Shown here piece by piece: positions 36,098 to 52,538 of a stretch of DNA of 64,000 nucleotides. The DNA comes from Coptis chinensis (taxonomy: Eukaryota > Streptophyta > Magnoliopsida > Ranunculales > Ranunculaceae), in the NCBI GenBank assembly GCA_015680905.1, contig CM027382.1:4154001-4218000 (forward strand), given 5' to 3'. Under the pieces are notes generated by a model, which was given only the letters and a program-made list of their open reading frames with translations, did no database searches and was not told the origin of the DNA. The position numbers were made by a program, and so were the translations under genes. Position 1 is the first letter of the stretch, and each line of letters begins with the position of its first letter.

Positions 36098-38785
36098 AAA
36101 TTCATGTAAATAACCAAGTGAATGACCTGAGAGAGAGAGTATATGGCTAATGAAAGCATGTAGTAGATGTAGTGAGGAATCTAATGAGAATGAAAGCAAA
36201 ATCAAGTGATTGAATGTTAGAAACAAAAACTCCTAAAGACAAATAGTTACTAAGAGCCTCATCTTGGAAGTCCGTCGCCATGACCTATGAGTTTCAACCA
36301 CGTTTATAATCCAAACTTGAATAATGATCTAATGATAAGGAATGAGATTAAATCGGACCAAGTCTTCTTATTACTTTCCAAAAGTCAACTATTGTATCTT
36401 TCATATCTAATGATTCACTCTACATAAATTACCACGCCCCTTGAAGTTGTCTTAACCTCGAGTCCATCCTTAGGATGCCTAGGAATTTACTTCTGGAACA
36501 ATTTTAAAGTTTTCACCCAATGAGATCTCAACAGTGCAGTCTTGTAGCTACTGAACTTACCATTGAGTTTCTTTCATCATAGGGCATGACATGCATTGTC
36601 TATGTACAAAATTCTATATGTAGCTTATTTTTGAACAATTATTTTGAGAAACAAAATGCCACATCAGTATTCTTGCATAACTGAACATTTAAGAAACAAA
36701 CTTAAACTTTAAACGATGGCAATCTAAGGTACTTCATTGGGGTTTCGTGGGCACATCAATCATAAAAGTTTTCGATAGTCTTTATAAGAAACCAAATAAT
36801 TGACTATTCGATCATGGTATCAAACATGCTGGTAGAGTCTTAATTAAATTGACAATGAAAAGGAAGTAGTAATCAGAAAGAAGTTCTCCCAATAAGACAG
36901 AACAAAACTATAAAAATGCATGTATTTGTCTTGGACAATTGGCTTGTTTAGACTTGTAAATTGTAATGCCTTGAGACAAGATGACATGATTTAGTAGACA
37001 CGATTCACTAAATAGTCACAAATGCCCTGAAGCACTACATGGCGATGCTTACGTAACATAGTGTTGAAGTTTAACAATTGTTAATACCTACACCAACATA
37101 CATACGTTTGCCACCAAATGTTCCATTAAATTTCTGAACACCTTAATGAAGTCCTTCATACAACATCTTCCATAAACTAAACTTCTCTTTCTTTTAAGGC
37201 AAACACACCATGAAAACCATTCCAGTTAACATTCTAGATCCGGGTTGTACAGCTCCTTGATAAATTTTCCTTAATATTCTCAGGACCATCTATAAACCGA
37301 TATTTATAAACAATCAATATACTTCAGATTCAACAATATGAATATAAGTAAGTTCACAAAAATTCATCTGCACTAATAGTTTAATAACTAATAGTTATAT
37401 TCTTGTCATAAGGACTCTGAGGAAGCACATTTATGTTAGTTAAACTATTCACTTCATTCAAATATTTTAAGAAATTGACCATTAGCACATCTCACCCTAC
37501 ACAATTTGCAAAGTGTGTGTAAACCGAGGAAGCCAAAACCTAGAGGCATGATCTGATCCAAGCACATATTTAGCTTAGAAACCTAACTTATAAAGAAATT
37601 AAAGCGACCAAAAACTGTAAGGAAAAAAATGCTTCAATTGTAGTTAAAATACCTATTGTTTGCGAAGTTTAGTCTACGCTTTTGATTATATTTAAATGCA
37701 TTTAATTGGCTGCAAAAAGAAGATGAAAAAAAGATGAAAACACAATTAAATTTTATAGGATTTTAGTTCGGTTGGTGCATATGAAAATTCAATCTAGATC
37801 ATTGTAATCACAACATTGATTATTTATAGTAATTTTGCAACAAAATCAAAGGTAAGCAAAGGGGAAAAAACATAAATTGTGCAACCCCTAACCTCAAAAA
37901 GAAATCATGGGTTTTCACAAAAATTGAGTATTAGTATTGAATTTTTTTTAAGAGATTGAGAAGTTGAAGATGGTAAATATGATGATCAAACATCTTGTTC
38001 TAGAAAATCTTAACAGTCGAAATTCAAGTACCTTGATACATGATCAAATAGAGAAAACAGAGCAAAGAGAGAGAACCACAACACATTATCAAGCCAAAAA
38101 AAAAAAAAAAAAATCAAATGAAAAACTTTGGATTTGTTTGATTAATCTTCATGGGAGGGAGAGGAGGAAAATAATGGGTTGGTTTGGGTTTTTAGATAGT
38201 ATTTTGTTTGTTGTGAGTTTTTGTAGCAATTTCTCTATTGCCTAGCTTAATACTAATCTCTTAAAACTAACATAAATATTTGTAACACTTTTAGGATGTC
38301 AAGTTTCCTGCTCTAACAATTATTGGTGAAGAAAACAAAGGTCTTCTACTTGATCTTACCAAATGGAATGCACTTTTATTACAATATGATGCATTGATAA
38401 TGGGGAATTGAATGTTCGTTAGATACATTAGTGTATTTCAAAACTTGATAACATTGAATAGACTTCCAACGACCTGATGGTTTGTAGTTATGAATAGAGG
38501 GAATTACTTGAGCTGTAGGTGACCCACAACTTGACACTCCCAAACAAAATCAACATAGCACCGAAATCCCAATTTTTTATTAGCTAAATCAGATCTAAAT
38601 GTTCCATTTTCTATTCATTTATAAGAACCCAAATAAATCCTAAAAGTTCAATCCTATAAAAATCCAATCAATTTCAATGAAAAAAACACCTTAGTGGAGC
38701 TGGAGAATGTGATCGAATACCCTGATTAAAGATGTTGGTTTAATTACAAAACATAAATTTTATAAAGAAAGAAGAAAACGCATAC
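36098..38785. other. Non-coding stretch, nothing recognised
   Basis: AT-rich DNA without convincing ORFs, apart from a short plus-strand frame at 37964-38245 that crosses a poly(A) run and looks accidental. Some of it may be intron-like or decayed flank of the gene fragments around it. Confidence 0.4.
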
Positions 38786-39045
38786 CTTGACTTAGAACGG
38801 TAGTGAGAAATGCTCCAAATGGATACACATCAATATGTGCACTTGCTTTGCCGGTTCTAGCAAGTTTGTGTGCAATATAATCGAGAGCACCTGGGATGGC
38901 AAGAAGTTTGAAGATCAACTCCATGATCGAGATAATTTAGCAAGGCCGAAGTCCCCTAACTTTGGGAGTAGTATATTACACTTTTACATCTCTATGAATA
39001 ATCACTTATAGCCATTGTTGATGCAAGTAAAAGGCCAAACTTAAG
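38786..39045 (-). pseudogene. Receptor-like kinase core fragment (L-type lectin RLK-like)
   Basis: In successive minus-strand frames the text shows VIIHRDVKV (catalytic loop), GDFGLAKL (DFG motif), then YIAHKLARTGKASAHIDVYP and FGAF. This order matches the central kinase domain of plant receptor kinases. The LARTGKAS..DV(Y/F).FG wording is closest to L-type lectin receptor kinases, where xxAPELxRTGKATxxxDVFxFG is usual. It is broken: the motifs lie in different frames, and the Asn of HRDxKxxN and much of the domain are missing. Neither an N-lobe nor a lectin domain was found beside it. Confidence 0.65.
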
Positions 39046-39490
39046 TATAGGCTTAGATTGATCGAAGGGAATTTGTCGAGATTACCATCGGACGGGAAAA
39101 TTGTATACCAACAAAAGTTCTCACTTAAGTACCTATTAAGATATTGTATGGGTTTTAGTTAAATTCTCTCGTGGAAATCGTGCTCATTTGATTCCTTCTT
39201 TTTATTTTTCCTTATTTTTCTTAAAAGGTAATAAAATATTAGTCATATGATTTGTAGATCCTTAGTAGTACTCATAAGATTTGTAGATTATTAGACTATA
39301 AGTGCCTAACTTCCATTCTCAAAGAATTTGATTCCTACTTTTCCTTCTTTTTTTTTTTTTTTTTTTTTTATATATCTGGACAATCAAGAACAATTGGCAC
39401 AAAGATTATGGCCTTGTATCCGGAAAAAGAAACAATGGAAAAAGGAAAAAAAAAACAAAAAAGGAATTGGAATATGTGTTTATAAGTTTA
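39046..39490. other. Non-coding gap
   Basis: AT-rich with a long T-run near 39345-39370. No gene was recognised. Confidence 0.4.
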
Positions 39491-41268
39491 GGGTAACCAA
39501 TTTTTGAGTGACACACTCAAAGTATTAATTAATATCACTAAGAGTTAATTGTGGAAGGACTCATTGTGGAACAAAGTAGTACTGGACAATTAGATTCCAA
39601 ATTCCAAATATTAAATGTAGAGTGTGGAGTGTGGAGTAGTGGAGTACAATGTGGAAAGTTAGAATGGTGGAGTATAGGGTTAGCCAGGCGTAACCTCAAC
39701 CCCCTGGCTCCGCCAACGCAGTAGTGGAACTCTTTTGACGGTAATATCCCTATGCAACATCATGAGAGGACAATTTCTGCATATAATTAGATAAATAACT
39801 ATTGTCACCGGCAAGATGGGGCAAACAAGTGAGCCTATAAGTCGATATATTATCGTTTATGAAGACAACTTGGTATTCCATCCTATGCTCATCTATGTTG
39901 GGATTCTTCCAAGCTAGGTGGAAATATGATATCTATTCTTGCTAAACCTCGGGAATATATCATTTAAAAGGGAACTGGATTAAGAGTTTATTACATTTCC
40001 CACAACCTATTGTAATAGAACTTGTGCAAGATATGGTGTGTATACTTCAATAGAAAAGTATGCACAATGTTATACAATTTCAGGTTAACCTAAGCATTTG
40101 TCAAAGCATATTATTATACTTTATTAAGTGTTAAAACCAACTTAAATACAGCAAGAAAGTCGAGCATATCGTCATTATACTTTATCAAGTGTTAAAACCA
40201 ACTTAAATACATCAAGAAAACCAAGTGTTATTACCTTCTTTTTCTTTTTCGGAGATTAACGACTTTTGTCGAAAAGAATGTTGTTCTGAAAGCGCACTAC
40301 ATACAAAAATACAAATAATCACAATTCACAACCAACAAAACACCAACTCCATTATTTAAATAAAACAGTTGGGGAGCTAATTTGGAATGGTGCATTATGA
40401 TAATTTGTTTAGTAAGTTTAGAGTAACCAATTTTTGAGTGACACACTCAAAGTATTAATTAATATCGCTAAGAGTTAATTGTGGAAGGACTCATTGTGGA
40501 ACAAAGTAGTACTGGACAATTAGATTCCAAATTCCAAATATTAAATGTAGAGTGTGGAGTAGTGGAGTACAATATGGAAAGTTAGAATGGTGGAGTCTAG
40601 GGGGTTCTGCGTAACCTCAACCCTCGGCTCCGCCGCTGCGTAGTGGAACTCTTTTCTGGTAATATCCCTATGCAACATCATGAGAGGACAATTTCTGCAT
40701 ACAATTAGATAAATAACTATCATGGGCAGTAGGGCAAACGGTGAGCCTATAAGTCGTATATTATCATTTATGAAGACAACTTGGTATTCCATTCTATGCT
40801 CATCTATGTTGGGATTCTTCTAAGGTCACTTTGAGCATATCTATTACAGCCAAACCTCGAATATATCATTTAAAAGGAACTGGATTAAGAGCTTATTACA
40901 TTTCCCACAACCTATTGTAATAGAACTTGTGCAAGATATGGTGTGTATGCTTCAATAGAAAAGTATACACAATGTTATACAATTTCAGGCTAACCTAAGC
41001 ATTTGTCGAGCATATCGTGATACTTTATTAAGTGTTAAAACCAACTTAAATACACAAAGAAGAAAACCAAGTGTTATTACCTTCTCTTTCTCTTTTTCAA
41101 GATTAACACACTTTGTCGAAAGAATGTTTTGTTCCCGAAAGCATCGGTGCATATAAAACACAAATAATCACAATTCACAACCAACAAAACACCAACTCCA
41201 TTATTTAAATAAAATAGTTGTGGAGCTAATTTGGAAGGGTGCATTATGATAATTCGTTTAGTTAGATT
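39491..41268 (+). repeat. Direct tandem duplication, unit about 0.85-0.93 kb
   Basis: 39491-40420 and 40421-41268 are collinear copies. GTAACCAATTTTTGAGTGAC, AGAGTTAATTGTGGAAGGAC, CTCATTGTGGAACAAAGTAG, CATTTAAAAGGAACTGGATT-like text and GGAGCTAATTTGGAA occur in both in the same order, with an offset of 930 bp at the left end. Copy 1 also contains a short internal repeat of GTGTTAAAACCAACTTAAATAC near 40130-40215. There is no long ORF. The duplication is old enough to carry many small indels. Confidence 0.85.
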
Positions 41269-45560
<4,292 letters not shown>

Positions 45561-45599
45561 ATTTGTCTAATGGCTTCGCATTATTCTACGTTAGCTCTT

Positions 45600-46550
45600 T
45601 TGTTAATGCCAGTGAACCTTTTTCCCCATACTTGGAGAAGACATCTGCTAGAATAGCCTTCTCCTTGACCTTCAATCTTCACAACAAACAGGAAATGTGA
45701 AGAATGTGTTCCAGACCTATAGTTAGCATTAAGAACTGAACACGACATGTATGCATAGTCTACCTCTTTGCTGATCCAGGAATGTTCGACTTTGGAGACT
45801 TATGTGATCTTCCTTTGACAGTTGGCTTTTTCTTAATAGTTGGCTTTTTCTGTTGTTGCTTCACAGGCAAAGGGTCAATTTTATCTGCTGCTTTTGGTCC
45901 TGCATTTTCATTGTCTTCATCTCTGCCAAGGTTATATGTGCAACACCCTCTTCTATTGCTTGGGAGGTTGCTGATATAGACTCATTAACCTGACCATCAG
46001 TATCAACAGAGGAGCTAGCTTACGTCACCCGAGTCCAAGGAGATATCTAGCGGGTCAGAATCTGCATAAGAGTGTGGTTCCATACTTGGAAGCAATTGTT
46101 CAGGAGCAGATGTATGAATATCATCTGCTGAATGTTCAGAAAGGTCGGAAGATTTGGGTGGATTTGTTATCTCACATGTTATCTGCTTTTCAACTTTACC
46201 AAAAGTTATACATCTCCCGGAATAAGTTTGGACGAACCTACAGAATTAGAACATGTGGTTAATCACCTGAAGTTTGAACTGAGCTTGTTTTCATTTCCCG
46301 AACCATCACTAACTAAAGCTGAGTGCCCAGAGTTCTGACTTGATTGCAGATTGGTTTCACTAACCTTGCTTGTGCTTTTCCAATTAGCAGGGGCGAGAGC
46401 TCCTTCACTGCTCCTTGTGAAATTTGACCCACCACGTCCGTGCTCATTAATGCCTCTAGAATTACTATTATGAGATCCATCAAATCCTCCAACTCTACTA
46501 TCATCATTCCGAGACTTCCTGCGGAAACTTTCGCCTTCAACATCATTAGT
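45600..46550 (-). pseudogene. Multi-exon fragment of an unidentified host gene
   Basis: Minus-strand coding-like pieces follow each other. One (about 46545-46265) is Arg/Ser/Gly-rich with RVGGFDGSHNSNSRGINEHG and TRSSEGALAPANWKSTSK. The next (about 46195-46030) reads EKQITCEITNPPKSSDLSE...DPLDISLDSGD. Others read VNESISATSQAIEEGVAHIT, DKIDPLPVKQQQKKPTIKKK and, at about 45670-45600, KVKEKAILADVFSKYGEKGS. The pieces change frame and contain a stop, so the whole is probably a decayed gene or a captured fragment. The low-complexity GRGG/NW part recalls RNA- or translation-related proteins, but I do not recognise the family. Confidence 0.45.
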
Positions 46551-47059
46551 TATAAGCTTTTAAAAAAAGAGATACAGAGAATAGTGTTCCGAGTATTTAT
46601 GATTAGGGAATGGTTTTTCTTTTCTTTAGTTTGTGTATCTCTTTGTTTTTTTTTCGTTATTTATTCTTTGTTAGGTTTTTAGTAGAATTTGTATAAAGTT
46701 TATTTAATTTGTTATTTAAAAAAAAATAAAAATTGAGGAGTCCATAAAAAATTAAGAATAGATTAGGGAGATTTAAACAAATCTAGGGAGGTGTCACTAA
46801 TTATTATTCCATCCGATTTTTTAGGAGCCAATCATATTGCTATAGGTGCAAAATAGAGCGATATGGTGAGGAGAGAGAATGTGCGCGAGCTTTTATATAT
46901 ATATATATATAGATATATAGGATATGAAATCTTATATATTCCATAAAGTACATTATGTCGTGTGGTCCTTAACGATGTTATTTATAAGCATGCCCTACCC
47001 CGAAGTGTACCATCCACCCCCATTTTTATATATGATATGAGGTTGGTGGCAAGAGCGGC
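46551..47059. other. Non-coding gap with a (TA)n tract
   Basis: AT-rich DNA with a short (TA)n near 46895-46920. Nothing was recognised. Confidence 0.4.
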
Positions 47060-47072
47060 TATTATGAAGTTG

Positions 47073-47142
<70 letters not shown>

Positions 47143-47153
47143 CTTCATAATAA
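47060..47153. repeat. (TA)n microsatellite bounded by perfect 15-bp inverted arms
   Basis: TATTATGAAGTTGAA (47060-47074) is followed by about 64 bp of AT dinucleotides, then TTCAACTTCATAATA (47139-47153), the exact reverse complement. As (TA)n is self-complementary, the whole 94 bp is one perfect palindrome able to form a hairpin or cruciform. Confidence 0.9.
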
Positions 47154-47189
47154 TCAATCTTCTATATATATATATATTGAATCCGTCTT

Positions 47190-47509
47190 ATGAATGGGTG
47201 TCGTTATATTAAATTATTCTAAAAAATATTAGTGACTATGCATAGTTATGAGATATGGAAATTATATTAATCGCTCATTCAAATTTATATCACCACTCTC
47301 TATAAAAAGAAAGTACCAAACCTTGATAAAACCCATCGACATAATTTTGTTGTTAGGTTTAATAATATAAGTTTGATTGAAGTTTTGTGAGAATGTCCAA
47401 TGTGACGAAGATGATATTGAAACTACTTAAATAGCAAAACATTCTCAATCATAATAAAAAAATTACAATAAATACTACTTAAAATGTAAAACTATACTTT
47501 CCGATTTAA
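47190..47509 (+). repeat. Block A, copy 1, preceding a 55-bp array
   Basis: It shares, in order, CTCATTCAAATTTATATCA, a CTCT(A/C)...AAAAA stretch, CCTTGATAAAACCC, TAATATAAGTTTGATTGAAG, TTTTGTGAGA and CTACTTAAATAGCAA with 49080-49439. It is non-coding and sits directly left of the first 55-bp array. Confidence 0.75.
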
Positions 47510-48930
47510 TGTAAAACTATGTTTTGGGGTTAGTTCAATACGTACATCAAGTTTCCGATTTTACGTTAATTATTCTTTGAGGCTAGTTCAATGTAGTTGC
47601 ATCTAGTTTCCGATTTTCCATTAATTATTATTTGAGGTTAATTCAATGTAGTTATATCAAATTTCTAATTTCCCGTTAATTATTTTTTGAGGTTAGTTCA
47701 ATGCAGTTGCACCAAGTTTACGATTTCCCATTTGTTATTCATTAAGGTTAATTCAGTGCAGTTGCATATAGTTTTCAATGTTTCGTTAATTACTCATTAA
47801 GATTAATTCATTGCATTTGCATCCAGGTTTTAATTTACTGTTAATTACTCTTTGAGGTTAGTTCAATACATCTGCATCCAGTTCCTGATTTATCGTTAAT
47901 TATTTTTGAGGTTAGTTTAATGCATTTACATCTAGTTTCTAATTTTCATTTATTTATGCTTTGAGGGTAGTTTGATGCAGTTACATCCGATTTTTGATTT
48001 ACAGTTAATTATTTTTGTAGGTTATTTCAATGCATTTGCATCCAGTTTCTGATTTTCCGTTAAATATTCTTTAAGGATATTGCATCTAATTTATGACTTC
48101 TTAGCATATTAGTTAATCTATGCTTTTAGTTTAATACAGTTGCATCCAGTTTACGATTTTATAGTTAATTATTCTTTGAGGTTAGTTCAATGCAGTTGTA
48201 TCCAATTTTCGATTTCCCATTAATTGTTCTTTTAGGTTAGTTCAATGCATTTGCAGCAAGTTTTCAATTTTCCGTTAATTATTCATTGAGGTTAGTTTAG
48301 TGCAGTTGCATCCAGTCTTTGATGTTTTGTTAATTAGTCTTTAAGATTAGTTTATTGCATTTGTATCCAGTTTCTGATTTATCATTAATAACTCTTTGAA
48401 GTTAGTTCAATATATCTACATCTAGTTTATGATTTATAATTGTTTATGTTTTGAGGTTAGTTCGATGCAATTTCATCCGGTTTCTGATTTCCCGTTAACT
48501 ATTATTTGAAGTTATTTCAACGCATTTGCATCTAGTTTCTGATTTCCCACCAATTATTCTATGAGATTAGTTCAATGCAGTTGCATTCAGTTTTTGATTT
48601 CATGTTAATTATTTTTTGAGGTTAGTTTAATGCATTTGTATCCAGTTTTCGATTCACCGTTAATTATTATTTGAGGTTTGTTTGATGCATTTGCATACCG
48701 TTTCCGATTTTCCGTTAAATATTTTTCATTTGCATCTAATTTCTAATTTCCCGTTAGTTATTGATGTTAGTTTAATGCAGTTGCATCTAGTTTCGGATTT
48801 ATAGTTAATTATTTGTTGAGTTTAGTTTATTGCATTTGCATAAAATTTTCGATTTCCCATTAATTACTCTTTGAGCTCAGTTCAATGTATTTGAATCCAT
48901 TTTTCGACTTCCTTTTAATTATCCAATGTG
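47510..48930 (+). repeat. 55-bp tandem array, main block
   Basis: About 25 diverged units of 55 bp. Successive GTTAGTTCAATGCAGTTGCA starts lie 55 bp apart, for example at 47641, 47696 and 47751. Each unit is GGTTAGTTCAATGCA-(G/T)TTGCATC, then CAGTTTCCGATTTCCCG and TTAATTATTCTTTGA. Units are directly adjacent without spacers, so this is a minisatellite and not a CRISPR-like array. The many stops exclude coding. Confidence 0.9.
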
Positions 48931-49079
48931 GTGTGTAATACTAACTTTCTACTAATATACCTGTAGTGTTCTTGCAAACATGACATAAAAATAAATTATG
49001 CTTGATTTACTATATGGGATTATCAAAGATTATCCAGTTCTCGATTTTCCGTTAGTTATTATTTAAATTATATCTGACT

Positions 49080-49439
49080 CACTATGTGGGATCTTTAAAG
49101 ATTATCTACGAACAGGTCCTGTCATATTAATTATTATGAAAAATATATGCAACTATATATGCAAAACTATTATATACAAAATTTATATTGATCACTCATC
49201 CAAATTTCTTATAACATGAAAACCCTACGTACGTACTCTCCACTAAAAAAAAACTCACCTTTGATAAAACCCTTCAACTTCATTTTATTGTTTAATAATA
49301 AAAGTTTGATTGAAATTTTGTGAGATTGTATAATAAGCTACTTTAAGCTACTTGAATAGCAATGCGTTTCCAATCATATGAAAAAAGATAAGAAAAACAC
49401 CGTTTTAAATACAAAACTATATTTATCGAGACATTCTCA
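49080..49439 (+). repeat. Block A, copy 2
   Basis: Similar and collinear to 47190-47509, including CACTCATCCAAATTTCTTAT, CTTTGATAAAACCCTTCAAC, AAAAGTTTGATTGAAATTTT and CTACTTGAATAGCAA. It separates the two 55-bp arrays, giving an A-array-A-array order. Confidence 0.75.
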
Positions 49440-50395
49440 CAACATATAACACAACTATATTTTGAAATTAGTTCAATGCATTTGTATCCAATTTATGATT
49501 TTATGTTATTTATTTTTTGAGGTTACTTCAATGCAATTGCATCCAGTTTATGATTTATTGTTAATTATTTTTTGCAATTAGTTCAATGCATTCCAATTTC
49601 CAATTTTATGTTAATTATTATTTGAGATCAGTTATATGCATTTGCATCCAACATCTTATTTTCCATTAATTATTATTTGTGATTAGTTTAATACATTTGC
49701 ATCCAGTTTATGATTCATCGTTTATTAGTCGATAAGATTGCATTTGCATCTAGTTTCTGATTTTCCATTAATTATTGTTTGTGGTTAGTTTAATGAATTT
49801 GTATCCAATTTCCGATTTTCCGTTAATTATTTCTTTAGGTTAGTTCAATGCATATGCATCTATTTATTTATTTATTTTTTTAGATTAGTTTAGTGTAGTA
49901 CTGTAGTTGCATCTGGTTTCCAATTTCCAATTAATTATTTTTTAAGATTAGTTCTACGCTTGCATTTGCATCATGTTTATAATTTATAGTTAATTTTTTT
50001 AGGTTAGTTCAATATAGTTGCATCCAGTTTCCTATTTCATGTCAATTTAATCTTTGAGAGTTAATTCAATGCATTTACATCAAGTTTATGATTTCTCCAC
50101 AATTATTTTTTGATGTCAGTTCAATATATTTGCATCCAAGTTTTAATTTCATGTTAATTATTATTATTATTTTTTCGATAACCAAACTTTAATTATTCTT
50201 TGAGGGTAGTTTAATGCAGTTCTATCCATATTCCAATTGTCCATTAATTACTTTTTAAGATTAGTTTAATGCTTGCAAGTGCATCCAATTTCCGATTTCC
50301 CGTTAAATATTATTTGAGGTTAGTTCGATGTATTTGCATCTAGTTTTCTATTTCCAGTTAATTGTTCTTTGACGGTAGTTTCATGTAGTATTATA
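49440..50395 (+). repeat. 55-bp tandem array, second block
   Basis: About 16 diverged units of the same 55-bp sequence as 47510-48930. The last part (from about 49945) matches 2115-2535 unit by unit, apart from an extra TTATTATTATTTTTTCGAT stretch near 50160-50190 that only this copy has. Confidence 0.9.
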
Positions 50396-51362
50396 TATAT
50401 TTTAAAATATTTTTGTCATTATTGGTTTGTCATTATTTATTTATTTATTTGTATTTTTTATTATATATTTTGTGATGTTATTTTTTGTATAATTTAATTT
50501 TCCACATGTATAGTAATTTGTTTTGGTTTGTTATATAATTTATTTAAGCCCAACTTTCACTTTAACTAAATCCATAGTTATATAATTTATTTAAGTTAAC
50601 GTCTACTTTAACTAAATCTCGTTATTCCGTTAAAATTTGAAATTATAAAATTCATAAATTTAATTGGAATATGTTGTAATTATTGTGGCGGAATTGTGGT
50701 TTTTGAAATTCTTAACTATGACTAAATGTCTAAATCCCACAGTGGATGACACATTAAATTGATCCAACTTTATTTTTTAGGCCCATATATATAGTGCATA
50801 CAATACAATTTTATTTGTTTTTTGTGTACACTATTATTTATTTTATGATTCGTTGACTTTTTTCTTTTTTTCCAGTCATATGTGTGGTAAATGTTCAAAC
50901 AACTCAATTCATTTTTCCCTTTGTTATTTCATAGACTCATTGTCATTTTCTATAAAGAAACTTTGTTATGTTAAACTTCATCTGAGATTAGTGTGGAAAC
51001 TATTCTTTGTAGCGTAAGAGTTTTAGAAAAACATTTTTTTGTTGAAACTACTGTTGTTAGCAATTTAGTTGTTCGTCTTAATTTTTTTTCCGTAATTAGC
51101 TATATTATTTAGGAAAAATTGGAGACTGTGAAACTTTAGATGAAATTGTTTATTTATTTATATTATACTTTTTCGTAATTAGTAATAGAGTTTAGAAAAA
51201 ATTGGAGTCTGGATCTATGAGTGCTTCAAAAAATAGATTGGTGAGGTATAGCTATAATATATATCTAAGGATTTGGAATTCATTTTTATTTGGTAATTAG
51301 TGTTATAGTTTACAAAAAATTTGAAACTCTCTGAAACCTTGAAAAATAGAGCCAGAGGGTAT
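50396..51362 (+). repeat. Flank block B, copy 2
   Basis: Collinear with 2536-3505 over the whole length. It includes a TTTAAAATATTTTTGTCATT-type start, TATATAATTTATTTAAG, CTAAATCCCACAGTGGATG, CTTTGTTATGTTAAACTTCA and CTTGAAAAATAGAGCC. It follows the second 55-bp array just as copy 1 follows the array remnant at 2115. Confidence 0.75.
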
Positions 51363-52538
51363 ATATATATATATACCTACTTTCATCTAGGTAGGCCACA
51401 GATTAAAGTAGGTATATATATCTAGAGTGGGCCTATATAATTAGATCAATGATGTTTTATTGGGTTTGTACATGCCCACAGATTAATATGGATAGAAACC
51501 TGCATTTTCATAATATAGGACTATAAATATAGTAATATATATATATTTTTGTGGGGAAGTTAGAGGGGAGGCTATAGCCCCTATTAGCCCTCTCCTAAGT
51601 CAACCCCTGGTTAGTGGTATGCCCTTGGTCCAGCAGTCCCATCGTGAATGTATGCAATAGGTTGAGGACATAGAGAGAATGATTTGTTATTTGGCAAGAT
51701 CACCTTCATGTTTACATATGCGTGGTAGTAAGGGTTTGTATGATCCACTATTTATTTTGTGGAAAATAATTATTTTTTGAAGAAATTCAATTCGTTAAAA
51801 GTATGACCCAAGTTATTTAGAAAACATTTTTCACTCTCTTTTATCACAATAAATTTTCTTGTGGAAATGGAAAATATTTTCTATTCAATCAATATATTAA
51901 TATTAAAACTTTCATAAAAGGTATTTTTCTAACTCTCTTAAAATTCCATCTCATGAACTCCTATTAAAACGGGAATTTATCTCTTATTGAAAAAAAAAAA
52001 ATAACACTTCCAATTAAAATAAGAATTTTTCTCATATTAAAAACGGTAATCACACATTTTAAATTAAAACGGGATCTCTCTCCCAATTAAAAAATGAGTT
52101 TTTAAAACTTAATTAAAACAATTTGTTGAAAAATTAAAACTTGATTAAAACATTTTGTTAGGAAATTAAAACCGAATCACAATTAGTTAGAAAATTTTTA
52201 TACCTATAGTTATGATTGTTGAGCAAGTAAAAAAAAAAAAAGTGGTATACACACGGGTATACTTTTTAGTGTTTAATAAATTGTTTTTTTCATAAATAAA
52301 ACTAAACAAAATATTTTTTTCCACAGCCCAAACCTTCTCAGTGTCAAACATCGTCAAGAAGGAAAATTTACAAAAGCTTTCTCACGTGAGATTGAATAAA
52401 TTTTGATGAGACAGTTTCCCATGATAAAAAGAATGTTTTTTGAAAAATTTTCGAGGCAATTAAACATAGCCTCATATTTTCAGCTAGAAAGTGGAAAAGT
52501 CACCATCTCTCCGCACGATATTGAGTTTGATTGATGCG
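51363..52538. other. Non-coding gap and 5' flank of the F-box pair
   Basis: It begins with short (TA)n-rich text and an inverted TACCTACTTT.../...AAAGTAGGTA pair (about 51374-51412). It then turns A-rich with repeated ATTAAAAC motifs (51960-52190). The last 200 bp are the likely promoter and leader of the F-box gene at 52539. Confidence 0.4.

Noticed and set aside
38786-39045. Functional receptor kinase gene
   Set aside because: Only the middle of the kinase domain is present and its motifs are in different frames.
47510-50395. CRISPR-like array
   Set aside because: The 55-bp units are directly adjacent and diverged, with no unique spacers. The DNA is plant nuclear, so this is a minisatellite.
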